A program made the position numbers and the translations under genes. DNA of 64,000 nucleotides from Lysobacter soyae. GTDB lineage: Bacteria; Pseudomonadota; Gammaproteobacteria; Xanthomonadales; Xanthomonadaceae. Position 1 is the stretch's first letter. Each line of letters begins with the position of its first letter. The stretch lies in NCBI RefSeq assembly GCF_019551435.1, contig NZ_CP080544.1, forward strand, positions 744,001 through 808,000, given 5' to 3'. Positions 53,580 through 63,473 of the stretch are shown here, piece by piece. The notes beneath the pieces were generated by a model, which did not search any database, was not told where the DNA came from, and saw only the letters and a list, made by a program, of their open reading frames with translations.

Positions 53580-55486
53580 TATCCCTGCGCGGATCGTGCA
53601 GGCGTCTGTGCCAGATCCGGCCAGCGCTTGATGATGGCATCACGGATGCCGTCGGCATCAAGACCGGCTTCAGCCAGCAAATCCTCGCGGCTGGCGTGGT
53701 GTTGGAACGCATCCGGCAAGCCCAAATGCAACACGGGCAGAACGATGTTCTCGGCGGACAACAGTTCCGAGACGCCGGACCCGGCGCCGCCCGCAACCAC
53801 GTTGTCTTCCACAGTGACAAAGCCATCGTGATTGCGTGCCAGTTCTAGAATCAGCGCACGATCAAGCGGCTTCACGAAACGCATGTCGACAACGGTGAGC
53901 CCCAAGGCCTCTGCGGCAGTGAGTGCCGCCGGAAGCGGCGCACCGAACGCAAGCACCGCGATTCGGGAGCCTTGACGACGAACCACGGCCTTGCCGATGA
54001 CAACACCGTCCAGTGAATCGCCCGCGGCGACACCCGTGCCGCTGCCACGCGGATAGCGCACGGCGGCGGGTCCCTTGTATGCATAAGCGGTATTCAACAG
54101 CAGCCGCGCTTCGTGTTCGTCCGACGGCGCCATAACGACCATGTTCGGAACGCAGCGCAGGAAACTCAGATCCAAGTTGCCCGCATGCGTGGCGCCGTCC
54201 GGTCCGACCACGCCGCCGCGATCGATGGCAAACATCACGTCGAGCTTTTGAATGGCAACGTCATGCACCAACTGGTCGTAGGCGCGTTGCAAGAAGGTGG
54301 AATAAATGGCGACGACCGGCTTCGCCCCTTCACAGGCCATGCCGGCTGCTAGGGTCACGGCGTGTTGCTCGGCGATCGCCGTATCGAAATACCGCTCCGG
54401 AAACTGTTTGGAGAATTCGACAAGGCCGGAGCCTTCGCGCATTGCCGGGGTGATGCCTAGCAGCGCCGGGTCGGCAGCGGCCATGTCGCACAGCCATTCA
54501 CCGAAGACATCGGTGTAGGTCGGTTTCTTGACCGCGCCGGGTTTGGCCACCACACCGAGATCGGGATTGAACGGCGACACCGCGTGGTAACCGATTTGGT
54601 CACCTTCCGCGCGCTCATAGCCTTTGCCCTTGGTGGTGATCACGTGCAAGAGCTGCGGACCCTTCAAACCTTGCAAAGTCTTCAGGGTGGCCACGAGGGA
54701 TTCCATATCGTGACCGTCGATGGGACCGGTGTAATGGAAGCCCATCTCTTCAAACAAAGTGGAAGGCACGAACATGCCTTTCCAATGCTCTTCCCAGCGT
54801 CGAACGAATCGCGCGGGCGCCTTGTCTTTGTCGCCCAGCAGTTTCTTGCCGCCTTCGCGCAATGCGTTCAAGGTACGGCTGCCGGTCATGCGGCCCAACA
54901 TCTTGGTGAGTCCGCCGACGGCTTCGGAGATCGACATCCGGTTGTCGTTGAGGATCACCAGCAGGTTGGGTTCTTCCTCCATGCCGCCGGCGTGATTCAA
55001 AGCTTCATAGGCCATGCCGGCCGTCATCGCGCCATCGCCGATGATGGCCACCACGCGACGATCATTGCCGGCGAGTTTGTTGGCCACCGCCATGCCGAGT
55101 GCGGCAGAGATAGACGTGGACGAGTGACCGACGCCGAACGTATCGAATTCGCTCTCTTCCCGTTTGGGGAAAGGTGCGACACCGTCTTTTTGTTTGACGG
55201 TGTGGATGTTGTCGCCGCGACCGGTCAGAATCTTGTGCGGATAGGCTTGGTGGCCAACGTCCCAGACGATGCGATCTTCGGGCGTGTTGAACAAATAGTG
55301 CAAGGCGGTCGTGAGTTCGACCACGCCCAAATTCGCACCGAAATGTCCGCCGGACTTGCCAACGGATTCAATGAGGTAGGCACGCAGCTCGTCCGCAATC
55401 GCCCGGAGTTCGGAAGGCTCGAATGTGCGCAGGTCTTGTGGCGTTTTTATGCGCGAAAGACGGGGATATCGTGATGCGTCAATCAT
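53579..55486 (-). CDS. dxs: 1-deoxy-D-xylulose-5-phosphate synthase
   Basis: Thiamine diphosphate enzyme that condenses pyruvate and glyceraldehyde 3-phosphate, the first step of the MEP isoprenoid pathway and a source for thiamine and pyridoxal. 635 residues: catalytic His region [13 protein letters not shown], ThDP motif [22 protein letters not shown] (GDG to N), [12 protein letters not shown], and [16 protein letters not shown] of the pyrimidine domain. The start is ATG 55486 ([10 protein letters not shown]). A terminator closes it. Confidence 0.97.
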   Translation of the reverse strand: MIDASRYPRLSRIKTPQDLRTFEPSELRAIADELRAYLIESVGKSGGHFGANLGVVELTTALHYLFNTPEDRIVWDVGHQAYPHKILTGRGDNIHTVKQKDGVAPFPKREESEFDTFGVGHSSTSISAALGMAVANKLAGNDRRVVAIIGDGAMTAGMAYEALNHAGGMEEEPNLLVILNDNRMSISEAVGGLTKMLGRMTGSRTLNALREGGKKLLGDKDKAPARFVRRWEEHWKGMFVPSTLFEEMGFHYTGPIDGHDMESLVATLKTLQGLKGPQLLHVITTKGKGYERAEGDQIGYHAVSPFNPDLGVVAKPGAVKKPTYTDVFGEWLCDMAAADPALLGITPAMREGSGLVEFSKQFPERYFDTAIAEQHAVTLAAGMACEGAKPVVAIYSTFLQRAYDQLVHDVAIQKLDVMFAIDRGGVVGPDGATHAGNLDLSFLRCVPNMVVMAPSDEHEARLLLNTAYAYKGPAAVRYPRGSGTGVAAGDSLDGVVIGKAVVRRQGSRIAVLAFGAPLPAALTAAEALGLTVVDMRFVKPLDRALILELARNHDGFVTVEDNVVAGGAGSGVSELLSAENIVLPVLHLGLPDAFQHHASREDLLAEAGLDADGIRDAIIKRWPDLAQTPARSAQG

Positions 55487-55549
55487 CCCCGTATTGTAAA
55501 CGCGCGCGTGACAAGGCGGCGCACACAGGCCGCCTTGACCGAATGGAAA

Positions 55550-56635
55550 TCAGCGCGGACGCAACTTTGCCAACGGCCCGCTCAACTCAAGCGGCGCACC
55601 GTTGAGGCTCGCCGATGCGAATCCGGTCGCCACATTGGCGTTGATGAAATCCGCCACGTCTTCCACCGGCACGCCAGCGGCATCGGCGATTTCCATGATG
55701 TGCGAGGGACCTTTCATCATCGCCGTGGCAATGCGGAAATGCTTGGGGTATTCGCGTTCGGTTTGCGGCCACTTGGTCAGAACGTAATCCGCGCGTTCAC
55801 CGACGCCGGTTTCGAGCTTCCCTTTTCCAGCAGTCAGGCCGGCGAGCCACACCAGACGTTGCAGCGGCTGTGCGCTGCCTGCGGTACGCAAAAGATCGGC
55901 GTCGGTCGCCGGCTTGAGGTCATCTTGGGTGACCTCGCCGTCAAAGTAACCTGCCAGCGATTTCAAGGTCGCAGGACCGCGATATTCGCGCTTACCCGGA
56001 TCAATGATGAGTTCCGGCAGGCCGTCTCGTGTCAGCAGCACGGGCGTGTTCAATTGACCGGGTTCAAGCCAATCCACCAAGTTGCGCGTGCGCGGCGGCT
56101 CCGGAACGGGTTCCGGTTCCGGCTCCGGTTCTGGCGCCGCAGCGACCGGGGCGCTCACCGGTTCCGGGGAAACATTGGCGGCGGCGGCAACCGGCGCTGC
56201 GGGTTGCGCGGGGGCAGGTGCCTGGGTCGGTGCGACCGTTTCTTCCGGCAATACGTCAGCCGGTGCAGGCGCCGGGGTCGCACCCGACGTGCCGGCAATC
56301 GGCGCAGCCGCTGCGGGGGTTTCGCTGGCAGCGCCGCCGGATACTGCCGTCAGAACGGCCTTGAATTGCGCCAAGTCCAGCGGGCGTGCCAAACGCGAGT
56401 CGGCTTTGGTCGTTGCGGCCTGCGTCAATCCGATGACGTGTTTACCGGCATTGTGCAGCTGCATGAAACTCATCGGGCCGTACAAGCTATCCATGTCGAC
56501 GATGACGAAATCAGCGTCGTTGCCTTGGGTGAGTTCGAACGGTTTGCCGATGGCGGCGTTCACTTCATTGAATGCCGTGGTCAACGCAGCCTGCGTTTGA
56601 CCGTCCATGCCTGTCATACCCAATTTCAACGCCAT
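55550..56635 (-). CDS. Hypothetical protein with receiver-like N-domain, Pro/Glu linker and C-terminal helical domain
   Basis: A 361-residue protein in three parts: residues 1-98 with FVIVDMDSL and GKHVIGLTQ, resembling a degenerate receiver fold; a 100-residue Ala/Pro-rich linker with PEPEPEPVPEP; and a C-terminal domain from about 190 (NLVDWLEPGQL, ETGVGERADYVLTKWPQ, ADAAGVPVEDVADFINANVATGFA). I recall similar proteins only in Xanthomonadales, with no firm function. It could link a signalling input to a DNA- or protein-binding tail. It stands alone upstream of dxs on the same strand. Confidence 0.72.
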   Translation of the reverse strand: MALKLGMTGMDGQTQAALTTAFNEVNAAIGKPFELTQGNDADFVIVDMDSLYGPMSFMQLHNAGKHVIGLTQAATTKADSRLARPLDLAQFKAVLTAVSGGAASETPAAAAPIAGTSGATPAPAPADVLPEETVAPTQAPAPAQPAAPVAAAANVSPEPVSAPVAAAPEPEPEPEPVPEPPRTRNLVDWLEPGQLNTPVLLTRDGLPELIIDPGKREYRGPATLKSLAGYFDGEVTQDDLKPATDADLLRTAGSAQPLQRLVWLAGLTAGKGKLETGVGERADYVLTKWPQTEREYPKHFRIATAMMKGPSHIMEIADAAGVPVEDVADFINANVATGFASASLNGAPLELSGPLAKLRPR

Positions 56636-56699
56636 TTCCGCTTCCCTGTTCCTTAGACCTGCAAGTGTACCGCGCAGGCGGCCACCGGCAACTACGGAC

Positions 56700-57383
56700 C
56701 TATAGGATGCGTGACGGCCGTTTCGGCATTTGTGCCTTGAGGAAGGACATCTGGTCGGCCAGGATGTGCCGGTTCGACAAAATCAGATGCTCGACCCAAC
56801 TGGGTCGGTAAGGAATCGCGAGGAGGGGCATCGATGCTTGTTGTGGCGTGCGGTTGCCTTTGCGGGAGTTGCAGCCGACGCAGGCCGCTACGACGTTCTC
56901 CCAAATATCCAAGCCGCCCTTGGACACCGGTTGCACGTGATCACGCGTGAGATGGCTGCGCGGGAAGCTGCCACCGCAATACATGCACAGTTGTTGGTCA
57001 CGCGCGAACAATGCGATGTTGGTCAGGGACGGTGTCGGACAGGCATGGCGACCGCGGGCGTGGCTGCGGGCAGCGATGATCGGGTGGACGTCCAACGCGC
57101 TGCGCTTGCCGGTGAGGCGCGACACACCACCATGGAGTCGAATGCATGGGTCACCGAGCGTCCAGGCCACCGCATCGCGCGCGTACAGACAGGCGGCATC
57201 TTGCCAGCTGATCCAGTCCAGCGCCTGCCCGTGCGCATCGAGCGCAAGCAGACGCACGCTGGGTCTTAGGGTATGAATGCGTGTTTCTTCCGGGGAATAG
57301 CTGTCAATCGCCGGGCCCGTTTGGGCTCCGGCCAGTCTCACACGATCGGGTGTGTGTGCTGGCTCCATACGGGAATCCAGCAT
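56700..57383 (-). CDS. HNH endonuclease family protein
   Basis: A 227-residue protein with a C-terminal HNH nuclease domain: zinc pair CMYC near 134, RDHVQPVSKGG for the HNH His and following Asp/His region, ENVVAACVGCNSRKGN with the second Cys pair and the Asn. The N-terminal part carries WISWQDAACLYARDAVAW, as in a common Xanthomonadales/gammaproteobacterial HNH protein. Its cellular target is unknown. ATG 57368 is an alternative start. Confidence 0.88.
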   Translation of the reverse strand: MLDSRMEPAHTPDRVRLAGAQTGPAIDSYSPEETRIHTLRPSVRLLALDAHGQALDWISWQDAACLYARDAVAWTLGDPCIRLHGGVSRLTGKRSALDVHPIIAARSHARGRHACPTPSLTNIALFARDQQLCMYCGGSFPRSHLTRDHVQPVSKGGLDIWENVVAACVGCNSRKGNRTPQQASMPLLAIPYRPSWVEHLILSNRHILADQMSFLKAQMPKRPSRIL

Positions 57384-57420
57384 ATACCTGATTTGTGACG
57401 ATTTGTGAACAGTGATGCGA

Positions 57421-59214
57421 TCAATCGAACAGGTCGGCGTCCAATCGCATCAGGTTGTCCGCGCCGCTCTGCAGGGCAGCCAAGTGCATTCGCGTGCGAG
57501 GTAGGATCCGGTCGTAGTAGAAGCGGGCGGTTTCCAATTTGGCCGTGGCCCTTTTCGATGCCGCGTCTGTGGCATGCGCGGCCTTCACCGACCGGGCCCA
57601 GAAGTAGGCGAGACAGATATAGCCGGAATAGAACAGGTAGTCGTAAGCGCTCGCACCGACCTCATCAGGATTCTGCGCTGCTTTGCCGGCAATACTTTGG
57701 CTCGTCGCCACCCATTCCTGCAGGAGAGAGGACAGCTCCGAGACAAACGGCGCCAACAACGGGTCGTTGGCATTCGCTTGGCAAAACTCGCCGACCATTT
57801 GTGCGAACGGCTTGAAACCCGCACCTTGGAGCTGAAGCAATTTGCGGCCGACCAAATCGAGCGCTTGGATACCGGTGGTGCCTTCGTATAGCGTGGTGAT
57901 GCGCACATCGCGCGCGATCTGTTCCATGCCGTGTTCGGCGATGTAGCCGTGACCGCCGAAGCACTGTTGAGCGTGATAGGCACATTCGACGCCCCACTCG
58001 GTCAGACAAGCTTTGACGATGGGAGTCAGGAATCCGGCCATCGCGTCTGCATCGCTGCGTTCGGCTTCGCCGGGAGCGGCATGGGACAAATCCACTTGGG
58101 TGTTCGCGAACAATGCCAGCACACGACCGCCTTCAATCAGGGCTTTCTGCGTCAGCAGCATGCGGCGGACATCCGGATGGACGATGATCGGATCCGCCGG
58201 TTTGTCCGGAAATTTCGGCCCGGTCAGGGCGCGCATTTGCAGACGTTCACGTGCATAGTTCAATGCGTTTTGATAGGCACGTTCGGATTGGCTGAGACCT
58301 TGAATGCCGACGCCGAGGCGTGCCGAATTCATCATGGTAAACATCGCCATGAGCCCTTTGTTAGCCTGGCCGACCAAATAACCCTTCGACCCGTCGAAAT
58401 TCATTACACAGGTGGAAGAGCCGTGAATGCCCATCTTGTGTTCCAACGCACCGCAACGGGCGTGGTTCGGCGTTGCTGTCGTCTTGCCCGCGTCGTCGAG
58501 CAGATACTTCGGCACGATGAACAAGGAAATGCCGCGGCTGCCTTCCGGGGCATCCGGCAGCTTTGCCAAGACCAAATGAATGATGTTTTCAGTCAGGTCA
58601 TGTTCGCCGGCGGTGATAAAGATTTTCGTGCCGGTGATGGTGTAAGTCCCGTCTTCGTTGGGAACTGCACGGGTTTTCAACAGACCAAGGTCGGTACCCG
58701 CGTGCGGTTCGGTCAAGCACATGGTTCCGGTCCAGAGTCCGCTCACCAGTGGCTTCAAGAAGGTTTCCTTCATCCAATCGTTGCCGTGGAACTGAAGGGC
58801 GTCCATCGCACCGTGCGAGAGCAGGGGGAAGTTGCTCCAGGCAAGGTTCGACGCATCAATCATTTCTTTCACTGCCGCGCCGACCACATGCGGCATGCCT
58901 TGTCCGCCGAATTCCTCGGGTGCGCTGAGACCGGCCCAACCGTTTTCCACATAGGCCTCGTAGGCCGCTTTGAACCCTTCCGGCGTTTTCACCGCGCCCG
59001 TGGCGGTATCCAGAGTGCAGCCTTGTTCGTCGCCGACGGAATTCAGCGGTGCCAGCACGTTCTCGGTGAAACGCGCGGCTTCGTCGAGAATAGCGTCAAC
59101 CAATTCGCGGCCGACTTCAGGTTTGCCGACGGCCTCGAAAGTTTTGTCGGTGTTCAACACATCGAACAAAGCAAAACGCAGGTCGTCAACAGGGGCGCGA
59201 TAACGATTGCTCAT
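57421..59214 (-). CDS. Acyl-CoA dehydrogenase (DmdC-like, with C-terminal extra domain)
   Basis: FAD enzyme of 597 residues for the alpha-beta oxidation of an acyl-CoA. Motifs: TMCLTEPHAGTDLG (flavin/substrate), ITGTKIFITAGEHD, catalytic Glu in TLYEGTTGIQALDL, and a 130-residue C-terminal extension typical of the 3-methylmercaptopropionyl-CoA dehydrogenase/AidB-like clade. Real substrate unclear; long-chain or branched acyl-CoA is as likely. A lipoprotein gene lies 12 bases upstream on the same strand. Confidence 0.92.
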   Translation of the reverse strand: MSNRYRAPVDDLRFALFDVLNTDKTFEAVGKPEVGRELVDAILDEAARFTENVLAPLNSVGDEQGCTLDTATGAVKTPEGFKAAYEAYVENGWAGLSAPEEFGGQGMPHVVGAAVKEMIDASNLAWSNFPLLSHGAMDALQFHGNDWMKETFLKPLVSGLWTGTMCLTEPHAGTDLGLLKTRAVPNEDGTYTITGTKIFITAGEHDLTENIIHLVLAKLPDAPEGSRGISLFIVPKYLLDDAGKTTATPNHARCGALEHKMGIHGSSTCVMNFDGSKGYLVGQANKGLMAMFTMMNSARLGVGIQGLSQSERAYQNALNYARERLQMRALTGPKFPDKPADPIIVHPDVRRMLLTQKALIEGGRVLALFANTQVDLSHAAPGEAERSDADAMAGFLTPIVKACLTEWGVECAYHAQQCFGGHGYIAEHGMEQIARDVRITTLYEGTTGIQALDLVGRKLLQLQGAGFKPFAQMVGEFCQANANDPLLAPFVSELSSLLQEWVATSQSIAGKAAQNPDEVGASAYDYLFYSGYICLAYFWARSVKAAHATDAASKRATAKLETARFYYDRILPRTRMHLAALQSGADNLMRLDADLFD

Positions 59215-59226
59215 GGGTTCTCCGAA

Positions 59227-59703
59227 TTAGCGCAACGTGCCCGGCAGGCCGGGTACAGGGCTCAGTTGATTGTGTTTGGAATCGAGGATGTAGTCGCGCG
59301 CGCCGCCGGTGCCGGGCGCGGCACTGACTTTGCCGCCCAAGGTGTAGGGCAGGCTGCGACCGCTGGCCAACGCATCGGCGATGAACAATTTCGCTTGTGC
59401 ATCGGGCGTGATCTGCAAGTTGAAGACATCGGCGCTCTCGGCCGGTACGGTCATTGCCGGCGCAGCGTTCAGCGGCACGACAGTGCTGTCGTCGAATCGG
59501 GCCATTAACGCGATACGGTCGAATCGCATCTCAATGCTGCTGTAATTCTGCAAGCGCACGGTGACGTTCCAGCGCCCGTTCGCGTCCACTTGGATTTGTT
59601 GGATGCGCGCATCCGGTTCGGAGATGCGTGCGCCGCCGGTGGAAGCGCAAGCGCCGACCAAAGCCGAAAGCAAAATGATGAGCAGGGTACGTACCAAGGT
59701 CAT
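59227..59703 (-). CDS. LEA-type/WHy-like lipoprotein
   Basis: A 158-residue lipoprotein with signal MTLVRTLLIILLSALVGAC (lipobox VGAC19) and a beta-sandwich-like body with WNVTVRLQNYSSIEMRFDRI, reminiscent of LEA14/water-stress proteins. It may be cotranscribed with the acyl-CoA dehydrogenase, 12 bases downstream. Role unknown. Confidence 0.75.
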   Translation of the reverse strand: MTLVRTLLIILLSALVGACASTGGARISEPDARIQQIQVDANGRWNVTVRLQNYSSIEMRFDRIALMARFDDSTVVPLNAAPAMTVPAESADVFNLQITPDAQAKLFIADALASGRSLPYTLGGKVSAAPGTGGARDYILDSKHNQLSPVPGLPGTLR

Positions 59704-59797
59704 GGGAATTGTTCCTTGAAGCTAATGAAAGGATACCGTTACGAATGGTGAAGTTGGAAGCTTGCTTCGGCTTCGAGCAAACCCCATCTTTGAGGCG

Positions 59798-61369
59798 ATG
59801 ACCTATGACTTGCAAGACATCCTGTTGTTTGACAACAGCTTTCCGAGGAAGTTGCCGAAAGATCCGGTGACCGGTCCCGGCGTACGTCAGGTGCTGGCCG
59901 CTTGGTCGGCAGTGGCGCCCGAACCTGTGTCGGCGCCACGCGTGATCGCGGTGTCGGATGACATGTTATCGGTGCTCGGGTTGCCGACAGTGATCGCGCA
60001 ATCACAGCGTTTTGCTGATGTGTTCTCCGGCAATGCATTGCTCCCCAGAATGCAGCCGCATGCGACCAACTATGGCGGGCATCAATTCGGGCATTGGGCG
60101 GGTCAACTGGGCGACGGACGTGCAATCACTTTGGGCGAGGTCGTCGCAGCGGACGGCGCGCATTGGGAGTTGCAACTGAAAGGGGCAGGACGCACGCCGT
60201 ATTCGCGCCATGCTGACGGGCGCGCCGTATTGCGATCGTCGGTTCGTGAGTTCCTCTGTAGCGAAGCGATGTACCACCTCGGTGTCCCGACCACACGCGC
60301 CCTGTCCTTGATGTCGACCGGTGATCCGGTCTTGCGCGATATGTTTTACGACGGTCGCCCGCGGGAAGAGCCCGGCGCAATCGTCTGTCGTGTCTCGCCA
60401 TCGTTCCTGCGCTTCGGACATTTTCAATTGCCGGCATCACGCGGCGACCAAGCATTGCTGCAATCCCTGGTCGACTTTTGCATCACCCGCGATTTTCCGC
60501 AGCTGGGGCAGCCGGATCCTGATGCTTATGCGGAATGGTTCAAGGCGGTATGTGTTCGCACCGCTACGATGATTGCCGAGTGGATGCGCGTCGGCTTCGT
60601 CCACGGCGTCATGAACACCGACAACATGAGTGTGCTCGGTCTCACCATCGACTACGGTCCTTATGGGTTCCTGGACGCATTCGATCCTGATTTCACCCCT
60701 AATACCACTGACGCGCAGGGGCGCCGCTACCGATACGGCTGGCAGCCGCGCATCGCTTATTGGAACTTGCAGCAATTGGCTTCGGCCATCGCACCGTTGT
60801 TTGACGACGTAGCGCCATTGCAGGCGGGACTTGAGGCTTACGCGGCGGAATTCGATGCTCGCACACGCGAGAACACCGCACGCAAACTCGGGTTGTCGGG
60901 CTGCACGGAAGAAGACTTGCGCTTGATGGCCGATTTGCAGGTCTGGATGCATGTGGCCGAAGTCGACATGACGCTCTTCTTTAACGCACTCGGATCCGCG
61001 GACGCAGGGGCGTTGAACACGGCGCATTTTGACGAGGCGCACTACGACTTGTCCAAGCGTGCCGCCCACATGGGTGATTTTGAGAACTGGCTGTCGCGAT
61101 ACAAAGCACGTGTTCAAGCCGATGGCTGGGATCCCGAGCAGCGAATGGCCGTAATGCGCCAAGCCAACCCGGCGTTCATCCTGCGCAATTGGATGACGCA
61201 ACGTGCCATCGAGCGCGCGGAAGCGGGCGACGAGCAAGTTATTTTGGATTTGCTTGAGGTCATTCGACGCCCTTACGAGCCGCACGCAGGATTTACCGGA
61301 GTCGCCGGAAAGCGCCCGGATTGGGCGCGCAATGCCCCCGGTTGTTCGATGCTGTCCTGCTCATCTTGA
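59798..61369 (+). CDS. selO: Protein adenylyltransferase SelO (YdiU/UPF0061)
   Basis: Pseudokinase-fold enzyme that transfers AMP to protein hydroxyls and guards against oxidative stress in E. coli. The 523-residue product has QFGHWAGQLGDGRA (nucleotide loop), LQLKGAGRTPYSRHADGRAVLRSS split over the motif, GFVHGVMNTDNMS (catalytic Asn/Asp), DYGPYGFLD (metal Asp) and a terminal CSMLSCSS, where Cys takes the place of the Sec seen in animals. ATG 59798 is used (GAGG is only two bases before it); TTG 59762 is in frame. Confidence 0.95.
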   Translation: MTYDLQDILLFDNSFPRKLPKDPVTGPGVRQVLAAWSAVAPEPVSAPRVIAVSDDMLSVLGLPTVIAQSQRFADVFSGNALLPRMQPHATNYGGHQFGHWAGQLGDGRAITLGEVVAADGAHWELQLKGAGRTPYSRHADGRAVLRSSVREFLCSEAMYHLGVPTTRALSLMSTGDPVLRDMFYDGRPREEPGAIVCRVSPSFLRFGHFQLPASRGDQALLQSLVDFCITRDFPQLGQPDPDAYAEWFKAVCVRTATMIAEWMRVGFVHGVMNTDNMSVLGLTIDYGPYGFLDAFDPDFTPNTTDAQGRRYRYGWQPRIAYWNLQQLASAIAPLFDDVAPLQAGLEAYAAEFDARTRENTARKLGLSGCTEEDLRLMADLQVWMHVAEVDMTLFFNALGSADAGALNTAHFDEAHYDLSKRAAHMGDFENWLSRYKARVQADGWDPEQRMAVMRQANPAFILRNWMTQRAIERAEAGDEQVILDLLEVIRRPYEPHAGFTGVAGKRPDWARNAPGCSMLSCSS

Positions 61370-61388
61370 AAAGCTTTGCGCGTCGGGC

Positions 61389-61417
61389 TTGCCGCGACTC
61401 GGAGGTCTGGCTATACT
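61389..61417 (+). promoter_or_regulatory. Promoter of tRNA-Phe
   Basis: TTGCCG (61389-61394) and TATACT (61412-61417) are exactly 17 bases apart, and the -10 is 20 bases upstream of the tRNA 5' end. The same TATACTTG core precedes rpsM. Confidence 0.7.
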
Positions 61418-61437
61418 TGGCGGCTCGCGAAAGCGAC

Positions 61438-61513
61438 GGCTAGGTAGCTCAGTTGGTAGAGCAGGGGATTGAAAATCCCCGTGTCGGGGGTTCGATTCCC
61501 TCCCTGGCCACCA
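61438..61513 (+). tRNA. tRNA-Phe (anticodon GAA)
   Basis: A 76-base tRNA with acceptor GGCTAGG/CCTGGCC, D-arm GCTCAGTTGGTAGAGC, anticodon arm GGGGA-TTGAAAA-TCCCC giving GAA, T-loop GTTCGATTC and encoded CCA (61511-61513). Confidence 0.97.
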
Positions 61514-61519
61514 TTTTTC

Positions 61520-61548
61520 AAGGGTCTGCAGAAATGCAGACCCTTTTT
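61520..61548 (+). terminator. Terminator of tRNA-Phe
   Basis: AAGGGTCTGCA (61520-61530) pairs with TGCAGACCCTT (61535-61545), 11 bp, around GAAA, with T61544-61548. It separates the tRNA from the transporter gene 11 bases later. Confidence 0.92.
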
Positions 61549-61558
61549 CAAAGGTGGA

Positions 61559-62143
61559 ATGAAATTGGAAGCGCTTCTCGTCTCCACGGGCGTCGTCGCC
61601 CTCGCCGAAATCGGCGACAAGACCCAACTGCTCGCCTTCCTTCTCGCCGCGCGTTTCAAAAAACCGGTGCCCATCATTCTCGGCATCCTGGCCGCCACCG
61701 TCGTCAATCACGGCTTGGCCGGCGCACTCGGCGCTTGGATCACCGCATCGGTCAGCCCGGAAATCCTTCGCTGGGTGCTGGGCCTGTCCTTCATCGGGAT
61801 GGCCATTTGGACCCTGATCCCGGACAAGATCGAAGAAGAGGAAACCCGAATCGGCAAACGCTTCGGCGTTTTCGGCGCCACCCTGGTGACCTTCTTCCTG
61901 GCTGAGATGGGCGACAAGACCCAAATCGCAACCATCGCCATGGCAGCCCATTATTCGACACCGGTCATGGTGGTGATCGGTACGACCCTCGGCATGCTGA
62001 TCGCAGACGTACCCGCGGTCTTTGTCGGCGACAAGCTTGCCGCAAAAATTCCGATGAGGCTGGTGCATTCCATTGCCGCGGCGATTTTTGCGCTTTTGGG
62101 TCTGGCCACACTGTTTGGGGCCGGTGCAAAGCTCGGTTTCTGA
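61559..62143 (+). CDS. TMEM165/GDT1 (UPF0016) family cation transporter
   Basis: A 194-residue membrane protein with six helices and the two diagnostic repeats ALAEIGDKTQ (residues 15-24) and FLAEMGDKTQ (near 115), the E-x-G-D-K-T motif of the family. Bacterial members such as MneA export manganese, so Mn2+ efflux is a fair inference. ATG 61559 lies just after AAGGTGGA; the longer frame would run through the tRNA and terminator. Confidence 0.92.
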   Translation: MKLEALLVSTGVVALAEIGDKTQLLAFLLAARFKKPVPIILGILAATVVNHGLAGALGAWITASVSPEILRWVLGLSFIGMAIWTLIPDKIEEEETRIGKRFGVFGATLVTFFLAEMGDKTQIATIAMAAHYSTPVMVVIGTTLGMLIADVPAVFVGDKLAAKIPMRLVHSIAAAIFALLGLATLFGAGAKLGF

Positions 62144-62153
62144 CGACGCATAA

Positions 62154-62184
62154 AAAACGCCCGGCGATGCATGCCGGGCGTTTT
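62154..62184. terminator. Bidirectional terminator between GDT1 and ompA-family genes
   Basis: AAAACGCCCGGC (62154-62165) pairs with GCCGGGCGTTTT (62173-62184) around a 7-base loop; A and T tracts on both sides suit both convergent genes. Confidence 0.9.
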
Positions 62185-62209
62185 GTCTTTCACCGATCGG
62201 TCGGAACGA

Positions 62210-62890
62210 TCAGGCGCCGTTGTTGACCGGAATCAGGCGGATTTCGACGCGACGGTTCTTGGCGCGGCCCGCATCGGTGGTGTTGTCGGCCACCGGGTAT
62301 TGGTAGTTGTAGCCGTGCATTTCCATACGCACCGACTGCACACCTTGACCGGCCAGATAGTTACCGACCGCTTGTGCGCGACCTTCCGACACCTTCTGGT
62401 TGGCTGCAAGCGAACCGACGTTGTCGGTGTGTCCATTGATCTCAACGATCGTTTGGTTGTATTCCTTGATCGTGCTGGCAATGTTGTTCAGTGCCGGATA
62501 GAACTGCGGTTTCACTTCGGTCTTGTTGAAGTCGAAGGTCACGCCGTCCGGCAAGTTGAGCTTGATGACATCGCCATCGCGCTGCACGTCAACGCCGGTG
62601 CCGGCGGTCTGACGACGCAGCTCGGCTTCCTGACGATCTTGGTACGCACCGATACCCGCACCGGCGAGGCCACCGATACCGGCACCGACCATTGCGCGTT
62701 GGCGGCGCTCGGTCGCGTCTTTACCGGACAGGAGACCGGCGACTGCGCCGATGCTCGCGCCGATCAAGGCGCCGTTGCGGGTGCGGTTCGGATCATTCGG
62801 ATCATTGGTCTGGCCGGTGTAGGTGGCACAGCCGGCAAGCATGGTGGCCGCAACTGCGGCGGCGATGGCGCTCTTGGTCAATACGTTCAT
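62210..62890 (-). CDS. OmpA-family lipoprotein with glycine zipper
   Basis: A 226-residue lipoprotein (signal to MLAGC20) with a glycine-rich zipper (about 40-85; GALIGASIGAVAGLL, GAGIGGLAGAGIGA) that may cross or associate with the outer membrane, and an OmpA C-terminal peptidoglycan-binding domain (about 110-226; TFDFNKTEVKP, INGHTDNVGS, NRRVEIRLIP). It should tether the outer membrane to the wall; it resembles YiaD. ATG 62890 has a GGAGGAAGGA site. Confidence 0.92.
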   Translation of the reverse strand: MNVLTKSAIAAAVAATMLAGCATYTGQTNDPNDPNRTRNGALIGASIGAVAGLLSGKDATERRQRAMVGAGIGGLAGAGIGAYQDRQEAELRRQTAGTGVDVQRDGDVIKLNLPDGVTFDFNKTEVKPQFYPALNNIASTIKEYNQTIVEINGHTDNVGSLAANQKVSEGRAQAVGNYLAGQGVQSVRMEMHGYNYQYPVADNTTDAGRAKNRRVEIRLIPVNNGA

Positions 62891-63062
62891 GGGGTCCTTC
62901 CTCCTGAAAAATCGGGAACGTGCGGGAAAACTGGAGACTAGAGCCCGTTGCTTTGCCTGAACGTGAATGGTCGGCATTGGTTCAGGCAGCGGCGGCAATC
63001 GTCACGGACGCGTGAAGGACGTTTCAATACACTTGAGGACACACTTTTTGGAGTTGTCGGTG

Positions 63063-63473
63063 ATGAACATCAAACAGCTGATGCCCATCTCGTTCGCCGC
63101 CATCGCGCTGTCATTGGGCGCTTGTGCCACCACGGGCGGTGGAAGCGATGCCAGCCACTTGGCGGCGTATACCCCTTACTTGCAGCCTGCGGTGAAGTCG
63201 ATTCGCTACACCCAAGCGCGCAACTGGGAAAAAATCACCGATCAACATGTGTTGTTGGAAACGCGCCCGAATGAGCAATATCTTTTGAAGCTCGATGGTC
63301 CCTGTCTTCAATTTTCGAATGGCTCACCCAGCTTGATTGTGGATGCGCATATGACGGGCATGCTGTCTGCAGGCACTGACCGTATCGGCACGATGGATTC
63401 GCGCATTACCTGCTTGATTCGTGAGATCCGACCCCTCGATTACGCCGCGATGCAGGCCGGCAAAGGAAGCTGA
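63063..63473 (+). CDS. DUF6491-like small lipoprotein
   Basis: A 136-residue lipoprotein with signal ending SLGAC19 and a body ARNWEKITDQHVLLETRPNEQYLL, with a Cys pair (GPCLQF, RITCLI) that may form a disulfide; the pattern matches Xanthomonadales DUF6491 proteins as I recall. Function unknown. ATG 63063 is used; GTG 63060 just before it is possible. Confidence 0.75.
   Translation: MNIKQLMPISFAAIALSLGACATTGGGSDASHLAAYTPYLQPAVKSIRYTQARNWEKITDQHVLLETRPNEQYLLKLDGPCLQFSNGSPSLIVDAHMTGMLSAGTDRIGTMDSRITCLIREIRPLDYAAMQAGKGS

Noticed and set aside
56085..56280. Tandem repeat tract in the Pro/Glu linker region
   Set aside because: The repetitiveness is explained by low-complexity PE and AP codons in the coding sequence; no regular DNA unit persists.
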